A stretch of DNA of 60,000 bases from Phoronis australis. Lineage: Eukaryota > Phoronida > Phoronidae. The notes below the pieces were generated by a model that was not told the DNA's origin, did not search any database, and saw nothing but the letters and a program-made list of their open reading frames with translations. Where the stretch lies: contig NMRA01000073.1 of NCBI GenBank assembly GCA_002633005.1, positions 531,791-591,790 of the forward strand, given 5' to 3'. Position numbers and translations under genes: made by a program. Shown here one piece after another: positions 13,073 to 25,256 of this stretch. Each line of letters starts with the position of its first letter. The stretch's first letter is position 1.

Positions 13073-13249
13073 TGATACAATCATCAAGTTTGCCGTTCCA
13101 GTTATTTAGCGCAATGCACGTTCGCGTTATTGTGGTGGAACCCTTCGAGAAGAAATGAGGGAAACTGCACGAGAATGTTTGTGATACGCCTTTTTTGACT
13201 ACCACCGTACGAGGATTCTGATTCTTCAAAGAAGCTTTGCAGGTATGGC
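13073..13249 (-). CDS. CCP/sushi domain exon
   Basis: The minus-strand exon has a strong acceptor (TTTTTGTTTTCAG) and a canonical donor (ATCA|GTAAGT). It is 177 nt (59 codons), phase 1 at both ends. The translation carries the CCP pattern: Cys in HTCKASL, Cys in TFSCSF, Cys in TRTCIALN, Trp-Asn-Gly, and a last Cys in DDCI. That gives four cysteines with the conserved W before the fourth. CCP modules form small disulfide-bonded beads in secreted or cell-surface proteins such as complement regulators and adhesion receptors. It is probably one module of the minus-strand mosaic gene that also has CCP exons at 25812 and 20926. Its neighbour in the intron is a LINE in the same orientation. Confidence 0.8.
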
Positions 13250-13317
13250 CTGAAAACAAAAACGTTTACCTCGTGACGGGTTGTCAGGTCGCTCGAACAG
13301 TGTCAGCTTGCCAAATA

Positions 13318-14260
13318 TCACGATTTATTGAGACATATACACATGGCTATAGGCCCCAAGTATATCATGTACAATACAGAACATTGTTAGGTGCCACGTT
13401 TCAAACTGGATAATACATTATGACGCTTGAGATCGTGATGGACGAATTTAATAAGTAGGCTATCTGGAGTTCTCATGAAAGAATCAAATTTAGATGTCGT
13501 GGGAGAATGACAAAAACGATCACTTAAGTACTTAACCCGAAGGTCTTGGTACGCACTACAAACTAACACAAAGTGGTATTCGTCCTCTACACACCCAGAA
13601 TTACATAATTCACACAACCTGTTTTCATAGGGAATATTTGTGTGGCGACCTCTTTCCACTAGTAACGAATGATTTGAACATCGCAATCGAGTCAGAGACT
13701 GGATAAAAACACGTGGGATACCAAACATTTCTAGATAATTCTCAAGATGATACTTTGTTTTGTACCCCACATAGTAAGGCAGTTTTGTGTTACATTCGAT
13801 ATCAGATTGCCAACCTTGCAAATAACAGTCGTTGACACGTTGAGAAAAAACAGTCAAGAAATACGCTTGATTTACCACACCCTGATTAATCCATACACCT
13901 GAAAAACCATACACAGACAGAAGTTTCCTTACAAAACTTGCCCAATTATAGGAAGATCTTCCGATCAGGTCTGACTGAAAAAGCATATCATATGCAGCTT
14001 TTACCCCACGATTACTAGGCATCTCCAGTATTTTAAACCAGTATTTTAAACAAGAAACAAAATATTTTGTAGGCAATGGGAATCGACCACATTCTCCCAT
14101 AATTGCCGAGTTTGAACAACAACTGCCTACTCCTAAAATGCGTTTACAAAACTTGATATGTACATTTTCCAATTGTTCATATTCCTTAAAGCCCCAAATA
14201 TCCTATTACTGCAACTCACTTTCAAACAGTAACATTTTGACAACTTGTTGGCTTTCTAGG
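13318..14260 (-). mobile_element. LINE remnant, family 1, 3' part only
   Basis: A 261-residue minus-strand frame (13387-14172) is the C-terminal region of the same LINE family as 8106-10290. Both share the F.QR..DC and ...RFRCS.HSL..E.GR landmarks, and here the following cysteine-rich segment (LCELCNSGCVEDEYHFVL) is intact. Homology continues upstream of the first Met into an IWGFKEYEQLE stretch, after two stop codons. The 3' tail ends near 13318 in a CTCAATAAATCG sequence, matching the tail of the other copy. The RT core is missing, so this is a 5'-truncated insertion, typical of target-primed reverse transcription. It is better preserved than copy 1 but cannot move on its own. Confidence 0.85.
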
Positions 14261-15540
14261 TTACACCCAAAAGCTACATGTACGCTACATGCCCATGCGT
14301 TGTCAACGTCTCCTTTAGCTCCATTACTTTAAACATGAGTCACTTTGCTAGGGTATCTGAGTTTTAGGTAACGAAACTAGAATCACCTCGAGAGGCTCAG
14401 CCATAAAAAAGAGTGAGGCCGGTCTGGTGTTTTGCAGTGCATCAGGCGTGCGCAAGCCACATTCTTGGGCCCATTGCACGAAACACCTGAGCTAAAACTC
14501 ACGACAGCCCGATTTATTATCTACAGGTTTCTTCGTAATTTTCAACTTTGCCAGCATCTTTTACGAAAACGAACACACTGTTCCATTTGTTGCCATGCAC
14601 TACGTCTTGTGGGCAAGTAATGGTACCAACCAAGTGCTTGCTCCTTAGTCACTGAACAGGTGGGTCAGGCTCTTCCGGATGTTTAGGTGTTTCAACATGA
14701 GTACTACAGTCGCTACACAATGAGCTAACCATGTGACTCGTGATTTGCCTGTGTTGGGCTAGGTTACAGTGACCTGTTAAAATTTAGGTTGCGTGACTAA
14801 ATGCCCAACCTTTCAAGACTCAGAGGGCTGTTTGAATCCTTTGATCATAATGGGAAAGTTCGTCTTTGTTAAGAGGTGTCCAGTGTTCTTCAGACCAGGC
14901 ATGTACTCTTTGTCTGCACTAATCCAGTAGCATCTGTGAGATATCTGGATAACAAATTCAGGTTCATAATGCAGAACGCTTGCTCATGTTTTCGCCCGTC
15001 TATCTGGATTTTCAGTGGCGTCACTTCCTACGCACACGGGAGTTCACCGCTGCTTGAGTTTTTGGGCTCTTTTCACTGCTTGGTGGTCAAAAACTGTTAC
15101 TTAGCTCACAGATAAATTGCCGAGCCTGTTAAGCATATGTGTTAATTACAGTAGCTTCAAACTGGAACATTAGCTAAATTGACTAGTGTCAGAATATATT
15201 GATTTGTAATTTGAACAGATAGTTCCACTGAATTTGCCAAAAATTTGTGCATATGTACTTTTAAAACCATGGGGTCAAACCTGTTTCCTTGTTGTACTTT
15301 GAATATTTACATTTATTTTGCTTTCATTAGCCGCTCGTAAATTAAAATGCATTATTATAATTTGGGCAGAAGTCTGGAAAATAGTCAGATGTGAAATTTG
15401 GTTGTCAAGCTAAAGGACTTGCTTCAGAGAACAGAAGAAATTATACTACAGAGCCACCTCGCGGAAGAGTCTAAAGAAGAACTTGTCAAGGGCACGGGTT
15501 TACTAACAGGAAGTTAACTAAGAGCGTGTCACTTGCATCG
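14261..15540. other. No gene recognised
   Basis: A mixed non-coding stretch; open frames are under 80 codons and without domain features. Confidence 0.45.
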
Positions 15541-16350
15541 CCGGTAGTAAGATACTGCCTATACAGGTGTTGCGTCCTAAAAGACTGTGACCACCAAGAG
15601 GAATCGTGGGTAGTAAGATACTATGGAACGTCACTTGCGTCACCTTGTGACGGGTCTTTTCTGACACGTGACGAGTCATTTTTGACACGCTGACGCAACA
15701 ATGGTGCTGTCAAACTCGTGTGGATGTTCTTAAAAGAACCAATCAGTGTTAAGGTTTTACAGTGTGCTGACTAAGCCAATGAGATCGTCATGTTTTGAGG
15801 TGAATGACAAGTACAAAGAGTGTCAATCATATATCGAATTAGTGTTTCAAGAGACAAATACAGAAGTTACAGAACACGGAAGTGTCCCGGAAGTGTGCAT
15901 TGGATGGCTTCAATGAATTTGTACTATCAACAGGTACTAAGAACGATGATGGAAACGGCGACGACAATTTCTTTTGATGGTGCATTCCAAGAATTCCTTT
16001 CACCAAACGTGTGAACGTAAACTTATCCCTTATTTGTCAAATGCAAAGTGGGATGGCTAATGACATTTTAGGCTAGTCAAATATCGGGTCAGCTGGAGCG
16101 TAAACTGACTGACATCGCAGCATACGTCATGGCTGACCAAATGACAACGTCTTTTTGGTCCCACAGTAATGGGGCGGTAACTTGACACATTGGGAAGTAC
16201 ATTTCGAGTCAACTCTGACGCGCTTCGATGACTCGTAACGTGTCAGAAAAGACCCGTCACAAGGTCACGCTAGAGGCCTTCCGTAAGATAATACTGCCTA
16301 CCCGTGTTGCGTCACGAGGGCGTGTCAACGTTGAACGTAGTGGAGCTTTA
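15541..16350. mobile_element. Foldback (long inverted repeat) element
   Basis: A 37-bp arm at 15642-15678, beginning ACCTTGTGACGGGTCTTTTC, is matched in inverse orientation at 16229-16265 with one mismatch; the first 28 bp are identical. Weaker homology extends outward (GGGTAGTAAGATACT on the left; a complementary GGTAGGCAGTATTATCTTAC on the right). The loop is about 550 bp and non-coding. The structure fits a foldback or MITE-type non-autonomous DNA transposon. I could not define target duplications. Confidence 0.65.
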
Positions 16351-18140
16351 GCTTCCCGTAGTTACCTGAGTGAAGGTAATATGGCATATGGGGTTCAGCA
16401 TAATTTATCTGTACGTATGCATGAGTGAGGGCATGTGTATGCGTGTATACGTACGCCACATGTGATTAAAACTGTACTATTTTATCAGTAAACAAAACTG
16501 CTTGCTTTTTCGTGCTAAAATAATGTTATTACTACTATTGTTTCATTATGTTGCTAAATATAACGAGCGATCGAGTGCGTCAAGTTTGAGCGCCAGCGCG
16601 CAATTTTAGGTTGTGGGCTAATCTCATTTGAGTTTTCGCCGATTCTTCAACGCATAAGCTGGTTCATAACTAGAGAGTTCGGCCACACATTAAATGTGAA
16701 CGTGACCGCGTGAGGTCGGTATTTTTTGCGTACTATGTCACAATTAATGTTGACCTACATTTTCGCGTTCAGTCGTTCACTTCTTCTTTTTTCACATATT
16801 TATTATCATTGATAACAGAAACAAACAAACAAGTAAATCTATTCTTTCACGCATGCACACCTCAGAAGAGACCTTTCTCGCATCGCTACATGGAGTTAAC
16901 GTGAACAGCAAAATTTTCCCCATTTCTCAGAGAAACTGTCACAAAAAAATTTTACGCAAGCCAATTAATTTTTCAGAATTATAGTACTCGCTCGATATGC
17001 CGAATTGATTAAACACACGACACTTTTCGAAGTTAACAGTCTTTATTTCGTTTTGTTCATATGTTCGGAATGAAACTCTACACTGAACGGAACATTGATG
17101 AAGTAACTGACAAAGAGACATGATTAAAATGTACACGATATTTCGAAACATACTTGTTTCATTCACAGGTGGAAATAAAATGACGCAGTAATGCCACCAC
17201 AGAGCATAATCTGGAGACATACACAATGGTAAAATGGATTTTGACTAAAAAGTATTCCAATGACCATGCGTAATATTCTAAATTGGAATCATCAAATGTT
17301 GGGATCCTTCGTAATTTCATAATGCAACGCCTTTTTTCTTCTAATCTAAACTATCTCCTAATTCTATTTCCGATTTACACACTGACTTAGAAGGTTTCTT
17401 GATGTCGTTAAAGATGGAACAAATATGTCTAAAACCCTTCACATCTTTCCGTAGGTGAGTAATTACTAAAGGCATGCATGGAGAACAGACATTAACACAT
17501 TTCAATTTACTTTGAAATAGACTTTGCGAGACCTTCTTAGAACAGAAACAACACCATCATATTCTACAAAGTTGATTTTTACATCGAACCCGTTTATCAT
17601 ATGGTCTAAACTAACGAAATCGCCATCAGATATTTTGGTTAAATCTTAAGCAATTCACAAACCAATACTTAGAAAAAAAAAACACTTCTGCCTCCGATCC
17701 CCAAGTTACTATTAAAACACAGGTTGATTCAAAAAGTCTTCTTTGCTCGCCACGGTTATTGGCTCATAAAAAGTTATCAGGTACAGCCGAAGAAGTCAAT
17801 TTATACGTCACATTGAGTAAGGATATGGGTCCCCAGTTTTTCAAATAATATTCACCTTTATCTGCTCCCACGGTTCTCATACAAAAACAAGAAGAATGAA
17901 ATTTGAGGTTAATTACATTTCAATAAAGAAACTTGGCTTTATACTGTGCGTCTAGGACCTGTTGTCAAGAGACCCGCACTGAGCAAGCAGATCACACAAA
18001 TAAATACACTAAGGTTGCCTGCAGTCCGTGCCAACAAGCAATAGAGCGCACTCTCTTAAATAACTCCCCCACGTAGATTGCTCAGCATGAAGCCATGGCA
18101 CTAAGACCAAAAATAGAACACAGCTATAGGATTGTTCTGA
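16351..18140. other. No gene recognised
   Basis: About 1.8 kb. A 95-codon minus-strand frame at 16939-17226 includes several cysteines but no recognisable domain and no good splice borders, so it is not called. Confidence 0.45.
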
Positions 18141-18250
18141 AACCTCCTCGACCCCCACACCCCTCGACCCACGACCCCCTCGATCTACAAACCTCTCGAC
18201 CCACGACCCACGATCCAATACCCCGTCGACCCAGTCTACAAAAGCTCGAC
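18141..18250. repeat. Degenerate CCTCGACCCACGA tandem repeat
   Basis: Words of the form CTCGACCCACGACCC recur about six times with variation across roughly 110 bp. The frames through it (RGSWVEG-like) are artefacts of the repeat. Confidence 0.6.
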
Positions 18251-18462
18251 TTGATCTGAACATGGAACAAGCGCTGAATTCTAGGACCAATGAGTTGGTC
18301 CGTGAACTCGACTGGCTTGTCCCTGCTTTTTGCAATTAAGGCACTCGATTCGACAATTTCGAAAGCCAAAAACAGAAAAGAAACAGCGCGAGCAAATCAA
18401 ATCAAAACCCTGCCAACCTTACAAATGTCGTTCTCAGCAGAGTGTAAACGTCTCGTCTGCTC

Positions 18463-19050
18463 TTCAGGGAATTGCTCGCTGGTTCCCTGCGTGCCGCTAG
18501 GTGGTAGCCAGCACGCAGGTATCACCGAGTTCCTCGGGAAATTTGTTTACATCGGTGTTTCTGATTGGCTCGTCGAATTCTCAACAGGCAGCGCTTTACA
18601 CAAACAAACTTGCATGACTGATGGAGGAAGTGTAAATGTGGTCTCTTGTACAGACAAATCGATGCTTAAAATTTATGTTCAGGAAATGTGTATCCCAGAA
18701 ATTTTGGTTGCGCCTTTCGGAGTGCATCCTTCTACTGTCGATGACTTTTGTTTACGATACTGTCCAGCATTCATACAGCATGAATAACACACATGTTAAA
18801 TCGGCCAGATATGTGCTTATTGTACATGTATGTGCTTCAAGCACGCGGCTATTAAACATTACTGCAGAAACGAAATAGTGGCTGCTACGCCAATTGCATG
18901 ACAAGGCTAAAAATCGTTCATAGTCCGCCATTTTTTCACGTTGTTGTAAAGCTAACCAAGGTTATATCAACCAATGCTGAAGCGCGTGCTACTGCGTGAT
19001 ACCTGCGTGATGGCTAGGCACGTAGGGAACCAGCAGAGTGCGAAGCATGA
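18463..19050. mobile_element. Inverted-repeat-bounded element (MITE-like)
   Basis: The left arm contains CTGGTTCCCTGCGTGCC and CACGCAGGTATCAC (18470-18530). The right arm carries their complements, GTGATACCTGCGTG and GGCACGTAGGGAACCAG (about 18995-19033). One block is identical over 14 bp and the other differs at one of 17. The 450-bp interior shows no transposase. A 165-codon plus-strand frame (18290-18787) crosses the left arm and is not credible as a gene. A dispersed repeat abuts on the right. Confidence 0.6.
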
Positions 19051-19370
19051 TACCTAATCCGTAACACTACGATCGCCGCAATTTGGTCGTGTTTACTTTT
19101 CATGTTTCGAACCTAGTTTTCCGGAAAAAAACTGATATCCTTTCGTCAGACAACTCTTTGGTGCATTGACTTGTTCTTTAACTGTATTTTTCTACGTCTC
19201 TGTGTTTAATTATTGACACATTTTTTAAGCTTTAATATTCAGGTTGGACTCCAAAGACCGGCCAATTAACTCACGCAATGTAAATTTCCGCTTTGTCTTA
19301 TCGCGGTGAGCCTCGCTTCGGATTTTAATGTCCGCCGCGTGAATTAGGTCTATATAACGCCATCACTTAA
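19040..19370 (+). repeat. Dispersed repeat pair, copy 1
   Basis: About 310 bp is homologous, in the same orientation, to 35925-36235. Shared landmarks are CATGTTTCGAACCTAGTTTTCC, AATTATTGACACATTTTT, GTGAGCCTCGCTT and CCGCGTGAATTAGGTCTATA. No coding potential is seen. Confidence 0.8.
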
Positions 19371-19500
19371 CTGGGCGCAAGTGTAACCTCTGGTTAGGCA
19401 CATGTTTGCGTTCAACGTGTAACCGAAGTCACATTAATTTTACGCTCGCGTTTAACGTGTAGCCGAAGCTATGTACTAACAGCTCACAGCAGGTTTATAA

Positions 19501-19532
19501 ACCTACTGTGGCCCTAAAAGGCCACAGTAGGT
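19501..19532. other. Perfect 13-bp hairpin
   Basis: ACCTACTGTGGCC, then a 6-base loop (CTAAAA), then GGCCACAGTAGGT. The stem is perfect. It could be a cruciform or a transposon-end remnant. There is no evidence of transcription. Confidence 0.8.
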
Positions 19533-20925
19533 GCTTGTGTAGCTCCCCTAAAATGAAGGAAATGGGGAGGGTCGGGTTTGACGGCAGTTTTGTGTACTAA
19601 ATGGGAAGTGATTGCCACGAATTGCATTCAGTAGTTCCTTGCAGTTGTTTTGAGGAAATTGAGTCCAGAAATTTGGCCTGCGCTGTTGTCTACCAGGATT
19701 TCGGAAGTGCCGCCATTTTGAGATCACATCCTTATTGAGTCTTGATATCTTGGCGCGAATCCAGGTACCACTCAGACAAGTGGAAATTGTCAAAAATCTG
19801 GTTGATAATGACATATTTAACCTAAATCTTTAGAACCTACAGTAAAAGAGCATTCGGATGATGGTCTCTTTTCTTGCACCAGAGCAGTCGTGAATTTGTG
19901 GTTTTAGGTTAAAATAGTGACCAAAAATCGCACCTTTTGGTCATTTTTTGCATCTCGATTTTTTTCACGGTGGATGTAACAAGGTAAAAAGACACATCTT
20001 TGTTAAATTTCTCCATTTCTGAGAAACCCCACAGAGTTTCCTTTCTATCTGTTATAACTTTTTTCAGTTGTCCCAGAGCGCTGTGCAAACAAGAGCTTTG
20101 ATTAACCCAGGGCAAGTCAAAATCAGCCTAGGGTTCTATAGTCTTAGTCCATACGTAACCGGACTTGTCATCGTCTTGCAACCGGTTTTTAGTATTTTTT
20201 TACCAGCAAACTGGGGTTCGGAACAAATTTTCCTTAGGCGAAGTTGTCACTATCTAACGAAAGTTATCAACAGGAAAAACCAAGCTCATGGCGCATGCCC
20301 TTTTTACGTGCGTATTGTCTTTAAGTCAAAAACGTACCTGTCTTTGCAGTAAAATTGGGATTGTAATGCCGTAAAAGACCGTTGATTAGATTATATTTCT
20401 CCCTGACCCCAATCTGTTACACTTATTTTTTCTAGAACATTATGATAAAATAAAACCACATGCAGCCACATCTTTGAAAACGTTTTTTTGTTTGTTTGTT
20501 CATCTTTTGGGGTAGAACTCCTTATTTTGTGTTTCTCTAGCGTCTATTAAGGCGGTTATAAACTCGCTTCGATAAAAAAAAAACGATTTAGACCATTTAC
20601 TGTTATGAAATTATCGTCAAAACGTTCCCAAATTGTTCCTATGTCAAAACGCAGGTTTCAGTGACTTCAGAGCTTTAAAGGAACCGAGCTCTAGCTGTGA
20701 AATTTCAAGTCACGCAGTGATTTGAAATTTTGAGAACGCCGTCAGAAGAAATAACTCCAGTTATTTCCTTCAAAGAACAGCATGAAAAGAACAATTCTAA
20801 AACGATAAAGGCCTAAATCAAAACTTGGCTTCTTACGATTTAAAGCCCAGATTTAATAACCCTTTAACTAGCGCTGCTCAGTGGATCCTATTGTAAATCC
20901 AGTTACAGAACAGGGTTGTATTTAC
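19533..20925. other. No gene recognised
   Basis: About 1.4 kb of AT-rich sequence without exon or repeat signatures that I could place. Confidence 0.45.
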
Positions 20926-21051
20926 GGATACAATCAGGAATATCGACGTCCCATTTATGAAAGTTCAAACACACCGCACTCTTTTTGGTGGTGCCGTCTG
21001 GGTAATTGTAGTCAGTATTGCATGTGAACGTCTGCTTTGAAAACCCAATAA
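20926..21051 (-). CDS. Partial CCP/sushi domain exon
   Basis: A minus-strand frame reads GFSKQTFTCNTDYNYPDGTT, then a Cys in SAVCLNF, then KWDVDIPDCI before a donor ATCC|GTAAAT in phase 1. Cysteines two, three and four of a CCP module and the conserved Trp are present, and the donor phase matches the exon at 13073. The first cysteine is missing. Upstream the frame meets a stop (TAA) seven codons before GFSK. A possible AG acceptor (TTACCAAG) would give a 126-nt exon, against 177-183 nt for the two complete ones. It is either a decayed exon or one whose 5' part lies in a separate exon. It sits between the other two CCP exons, consistent with membership of the same gene. Confidence 0.55.
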
Positions 21052-21464
21052 CTTGGTAATTTTAAGTGTTAACTTGGGCAATTTATTTGGGGGTAACCAT
21101 TACCAGAGTAGTACGTTGTTTCCTGATGTCATGCCTAAACTTTAAAATCACGCAAAGTTATGCCGGGCAAAGTGAGCTTGTGACTAACTGCCGTCACGTG
21201 GTTCAATAGAGCCGTCTACGGTCATTGACATCGCAGATTTTTCGAAAATAAAAGCAAAAAAAACAAAAAAAACAACAACATGCACTTAAGAAAATCGAAC
21301 ATGTTTAATTTATAAAAAGACTCCGAACAACTGTTGAATTGTTGTCTGAGATAAAATTAGTGTAATTAAAGAGTGTAGTACAGCAAATTCCTTGGTGCAA
21401 TTCTATTGAACTTTGGGGATTTCATTCATGCTTCATTGTCTCTTTAATGCACTTATTACGTGTC
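21052..21464. other. No gene recognised
   Basis: A non-coding, A-rich stretch (AAAACAAAAAAAAC near 21255) between the partial CCP exon and the next repeat. Confidence 0.45.
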
Positions 21465-22005
21465 ATGTACCGTACGACTGTCGGTCGACAATTTTCAATG
21501 TATTTTAACCCTTTGGAAAAATCATATTGATTTAATAAATAGAGAATCCTACACTCGTCTCAGATTTATGACGTGGGCAAAAACCTCTGGGAAATTTCGT
21601 CAAAATCCTTCGGCGGATTTGTTTTCTCACATGAACCGTCAAAACGATCGTCCTGCCGAAAAACTCGACGTATCGAATACTTTCGACCACACGGCGCAAC
21701 TTTAGTAAAACACACTTGCGCAAAGTAAAGTAATTCAGTTACTTTTTGTTAATAGTTTTATTTTAAGCTTAACGATAGTAAATTACATTCAGCTTTCGTA
21801 ACACATATTCAAGTTAGAATTTAATAAATAGTCTTTGAAGTTGTAATATTAAAACTTTAAATTTTTATAAATAACAGTCAGCAAGGCTTCCCCGCGCCTG
21901 AGCACTGAATTGTCCTTGAGACAGCACAGGTAGACAGTCTCTCTGAAGTAGGGGATCGTCTCCGTTTGAATGAACGTGGATATGGAATTCGCCACCGAAG
22001 ATTGC
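21465..22005 (+). repeat. Dispersed repeat, inverted relative to 47744-48290
   Basis: About 540 bp matches the reverse complement of 47744-48290. Shared landmarks are AATAGAGAATCCTACAC, GGGCAAAAACCTCTGGGAAATTTCGTC, TTCTCACATGAACCGT, AGTAACTGAATTACTTTAC (as its complement), and GGCGAATTCCATATCCACGTTCATTC (as its complement). The frames through it are short. It is probably a non-autonomous transposon or a longer decayed element. Confidence 0.75.
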
Positions 22006-22884
22006 TCCGGATATAATGGTAACTGCGCTCATGCAAAGTCTGGGCAAATCTCTCTTGAAAGCCAACAACTTTGCTCAGTTCGCCAGAAGACCCCAAGTTC
22101 TAAATAATCCTCGTTTGAGCGAGCGCTGTGGCCAGGTAGGCCTAAGGCGCAACGCTGTATATTAACGAGCTGTAATAGTCGATCTTCATATTGGTAGCTG
22201 GCAGGGCTGCCGCGGCAGTGTGACACAGGACTAACCAGCCCATAATTGTATGCAAGTGTCTGAAACTACCTTTGTATGCATACTGCACTTATGATTTGAA
22301 CATTTTACTTCGACAAAACAGCTTGCAAGCGCATGCCTTTACCGTTCGCCAGTGTCTGGTCTCGGTTCTCAAGGGGTCCGATCAGCTGCGAGCCCCGAGT
22401 CCGGCAAAATAATTTCTGTCAAAATTTATTCGCCACTTTTCGTCAATTATCCGTATTTTGATTTTAGTAACGTTAAGGTGCGCTGTCGATTATTTTATCC
22501 CCGTTTGCAGGCCGGTAACAGACACTGCGGTCGCACATACGGCGTATCGATTAAGCCTGGGTTCCTGAATGAATTGTACTTCCGGTTCGTGGTAAGATCA
22601 AAATGGCGGTGTGTTCTTCAAGCGCGCGTTCACTAGCTAAAACCTAGTCAAAGTCACGTGTTCTCATTTAAAATGCACGGCAATATCTCATGTAATCTCG
22701 GGAAGACTTGCTTTTTAGCGAGGTCCTAGCGTCACTGAACGGGAGGCAGGTCTTAATCGTGAGTGGCGCGTTTATTCAAACTTTATTCGATTGCGGATTG
22801 TGTATTAGTTATGGGGTAGGCACTTCTTGGATCCTTATAACATCCTCTAACCATGTAATAAGAGCTAACAACGTGTGCTTCTTG
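22006..22884. other. No gene recognised
   Basis: Open frames are under 100 codons, with no domain signature. A TAGGCCTA octamer lies near 22138. Confidence 0.45.
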
Positions 22885-23010
22885 GACTTTAAATTACGCC
22901 GCAAATTATTACTTTACGCTGCAAATAATTACTTTACGCCGTTAAATTACGCCGCAAATAACTAATTTACGCCACTAATAAGAATTAATTTGCGCACGTA
23001 ATTTCACGAC
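22885..23010. repeat. Degenerate short tandem repeat (AATTACGCCGCAAAT...)
   Basis: The words AATTACGCCGCAAAT, TTTACGCTGCAAATAATTA and TTACGCCGTTAAATTACGCC recur in tandem, with partial inverse complements, over about 125 bp just before the second LINE. Confidence 0.65.
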
Positions 23011-23039
23011 GACACTTTCCCCCCAATGGCCCATTATAG

Positions 23040-24830
23040 TGTCCCCTCTATCGTCGGCATTCCTGTCCTGCTGGTGGACGAAAGGTGTGTCGTCCTGTTT
23101 TCGGTGCTTCGGAAGTCCGTCTGCCGTTTCTCTTAGAAGAGGTGCCTAGTACAATTTTTCCTTCAATTGGTAGGAACTTGGCTCAAGAATTCTCTGATGT
23201 GCATCAGCCAAATGATTTTAACCTATTTCTCTTCAAAGCGTTAAGTTTTGTGAAATCACTAAGGACTTCACAGCTTACTAAACTTAACGTAAACCAGTCG
23301 ACTGGCATGGACGAGATTCCATCTAAATTACTGAAATTCACGGGACCGTTGACCTGTAAATCACATTTATTTTCAACAAATCGTTGGAAACTCAGTTCAC
23401 ACTAGCCGCATTGAAGAAGGCCAAATATTTTTAAGGAAGGCGATAGAAATATTGTAAACAATTATTGTCCAATCTCAGTACTCTTATTTAAAGTGAAACA
23501 ATCTTTTATGCGATGAACAGCAGGGTTTTCGCCCCGAGCACTCAACAGCTACTCCTCTTCTTGATATATCTGAGTACTTACTTGACAATATGGACAATGG
23601 TAAAGTTACTTACTAGTGAAATCTTTCTTGACCTGAAGAAAGCTTTCGATACTGTTAACCACAATAGATTGCCGTTAAAACTTTCAAGCTGTGGTGTAGG
23701 CGACGCCGAACTCGATTGGTTCAGTAATTATTTAAGTAATCGGAATCGAGTCATCATTGTGAATGGAGCGTTATCAACACCACTTGACGTGACCTGTGGT
23801 GTCCCCCAGGGGTCCATACTGGGCCCATTGTTATTTTGTGTATGATTTACCCACGTCAGTGAAACAATGACACGGAATGTTGATAAAACCAATGTTATGA
23901 CTATTGGTAGCAGACTGAGGGTGGCTGTGTTGCCATTACTATTAACGGCTCCCAGCTGGCAAGAATTGAGAAATATAAATATCTGGGTGTTATGATTGGT
24001 AATAATTTATCATGGGACGAGCATATAGAGTATGTGTGCATAAAATTTTCTCAGCGGATTGGGCTTTTGCACACAGTCAGGAGCTATGTCGATCAGGCTA
24101 CTCTTCAGACTCTGTACAGGAGTCTAATTGTACCACACTTTGATTACTGTGATGTTGTATGGGGTAATTGTGCATCATACCTTCACGATATACTTCAAAA
24201 ATTGCAAAACAAGGCTGGGAGGCTGATACTCAACTATATTGGCCTTCATAGCGACTTTACTATATCTGACCTCCTCGATAAACTTTGTTAGTACAGCCTG
24301 TTTAGCAGGCGTGCCTTTTATTTAAACTTTATGGTGTACAAAGCCAAACATAGCGTCGCACCTAGTGACCTTACTGCTAAATTTAAGGCAGTCAGAGATT
24401 CTCACAATTACAATAATAGAGTGAGTGTTTCTGGCTGCCTGGTACCACATAAACCTGAAAACAACTTTGGAAAAAGAATTTTTGCCTACAGAAGTGCTGT
24501 CACTTACAACGGATTGGGGACTGCCGTCTCGAACGCGCCCGGTGTCCACGTCTTCAAACAGAATTACTGGGACTTTGTGCGTGGTTCGGGACTGTAGGCC
24601 TCAGATCATCATTATTTTATCATTATTTTACTCTATTTTATCTTATTTATTCATCTTATTGTTCAACTATTTTATACTAATTGATGTTATTTATTAATCT
24701 TTTCAATGTAATTGTACATAGCTGTCTGTATTTTACTTCGTGTAATTAATTCCGACTGGGCCCACTTCAAAATCAGTGTATTCTAGAAGTGATCACCCAG
24801 TCTTTTAAAGAAGCCTAAATAAATAAATGA
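23040..24830 (+). mobile_element. LINE remnant, family 2 (jockey/CR1-like RT), 5'-truncated
   Basis: RT-domain pieces lie in order. NVNQSTGMDEIPSKLLKF is at about 23290, NYCPISVL at 23460 and QQGFRPEHSTATPLLDISEY at about 23520 (other frame). FLDLKKAFDTVNHN lies at 23630 and GVPQGSILGPLLF at 23800. The segment that should carry the catalytic YADD box is deleted: the sequence passes almost directly to TNVMTIGSRL near 23890. KYKYLGVMIGNNLSWDEHI and LYRSLIVPHFDYCDVVWGNC follow to 24290, then the C-terminal region to a stop at 24597. A 3' UTR ends in CCTAAATAAATAAATGAA near 24830. The fragments need several frame changes. The loss of YADD means it cannot be active. The same family left the short 3' end at 36665-36990. 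Confidence 0.9.
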
Positions 24831-25256
24831 ATATTGTTCCTGTTTCAATTATACGCCTTGTTTATGATGCGTTTGAAACGTGCGGTCACTAATTATTGAC
24901 AAGGTGCCCGAAGTCGTATACCAAAAATTGCGGGTTTCTAGTGTGCTAATTCCCACCCCCTTTTGCGGAGTAGATTTGTTCTGCCTCACCCCCACTTGAG
25001 GGGTTGAAGCCAATGCTGTGGGCCTGATGAGTGGACGGAATGTGTATCTAGGGACCAATTGGACCCCGCACCGGTCACACAAAACTTATTGAAAAAGTAC
25101 CGCCTACCCGCAATTTTCGGTACACGCATGCGCAACTGCACTGTTATTTTTAATACCAGCCAGACCCAGTGAAGCCGAAGGTAAGTGGAGTCGAACACAG
25201 CTTTGGGTATTGTAAGTGGTACACAACAATGCATATATCTGAGGTATTGCCCTGTT
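24831..25256. other. No gene recognised
   Basis: A non-coding stretch between the LINE tail and a MITE. Minus-strand frames here have no domain features. Confidence 0.45.

Noticed and set aside
18290-18787. 165-residue plus-strand frame
   Set aside because: It spans the arm of an inverted-repeat element; the composition is not protein-like and no domain is seen.
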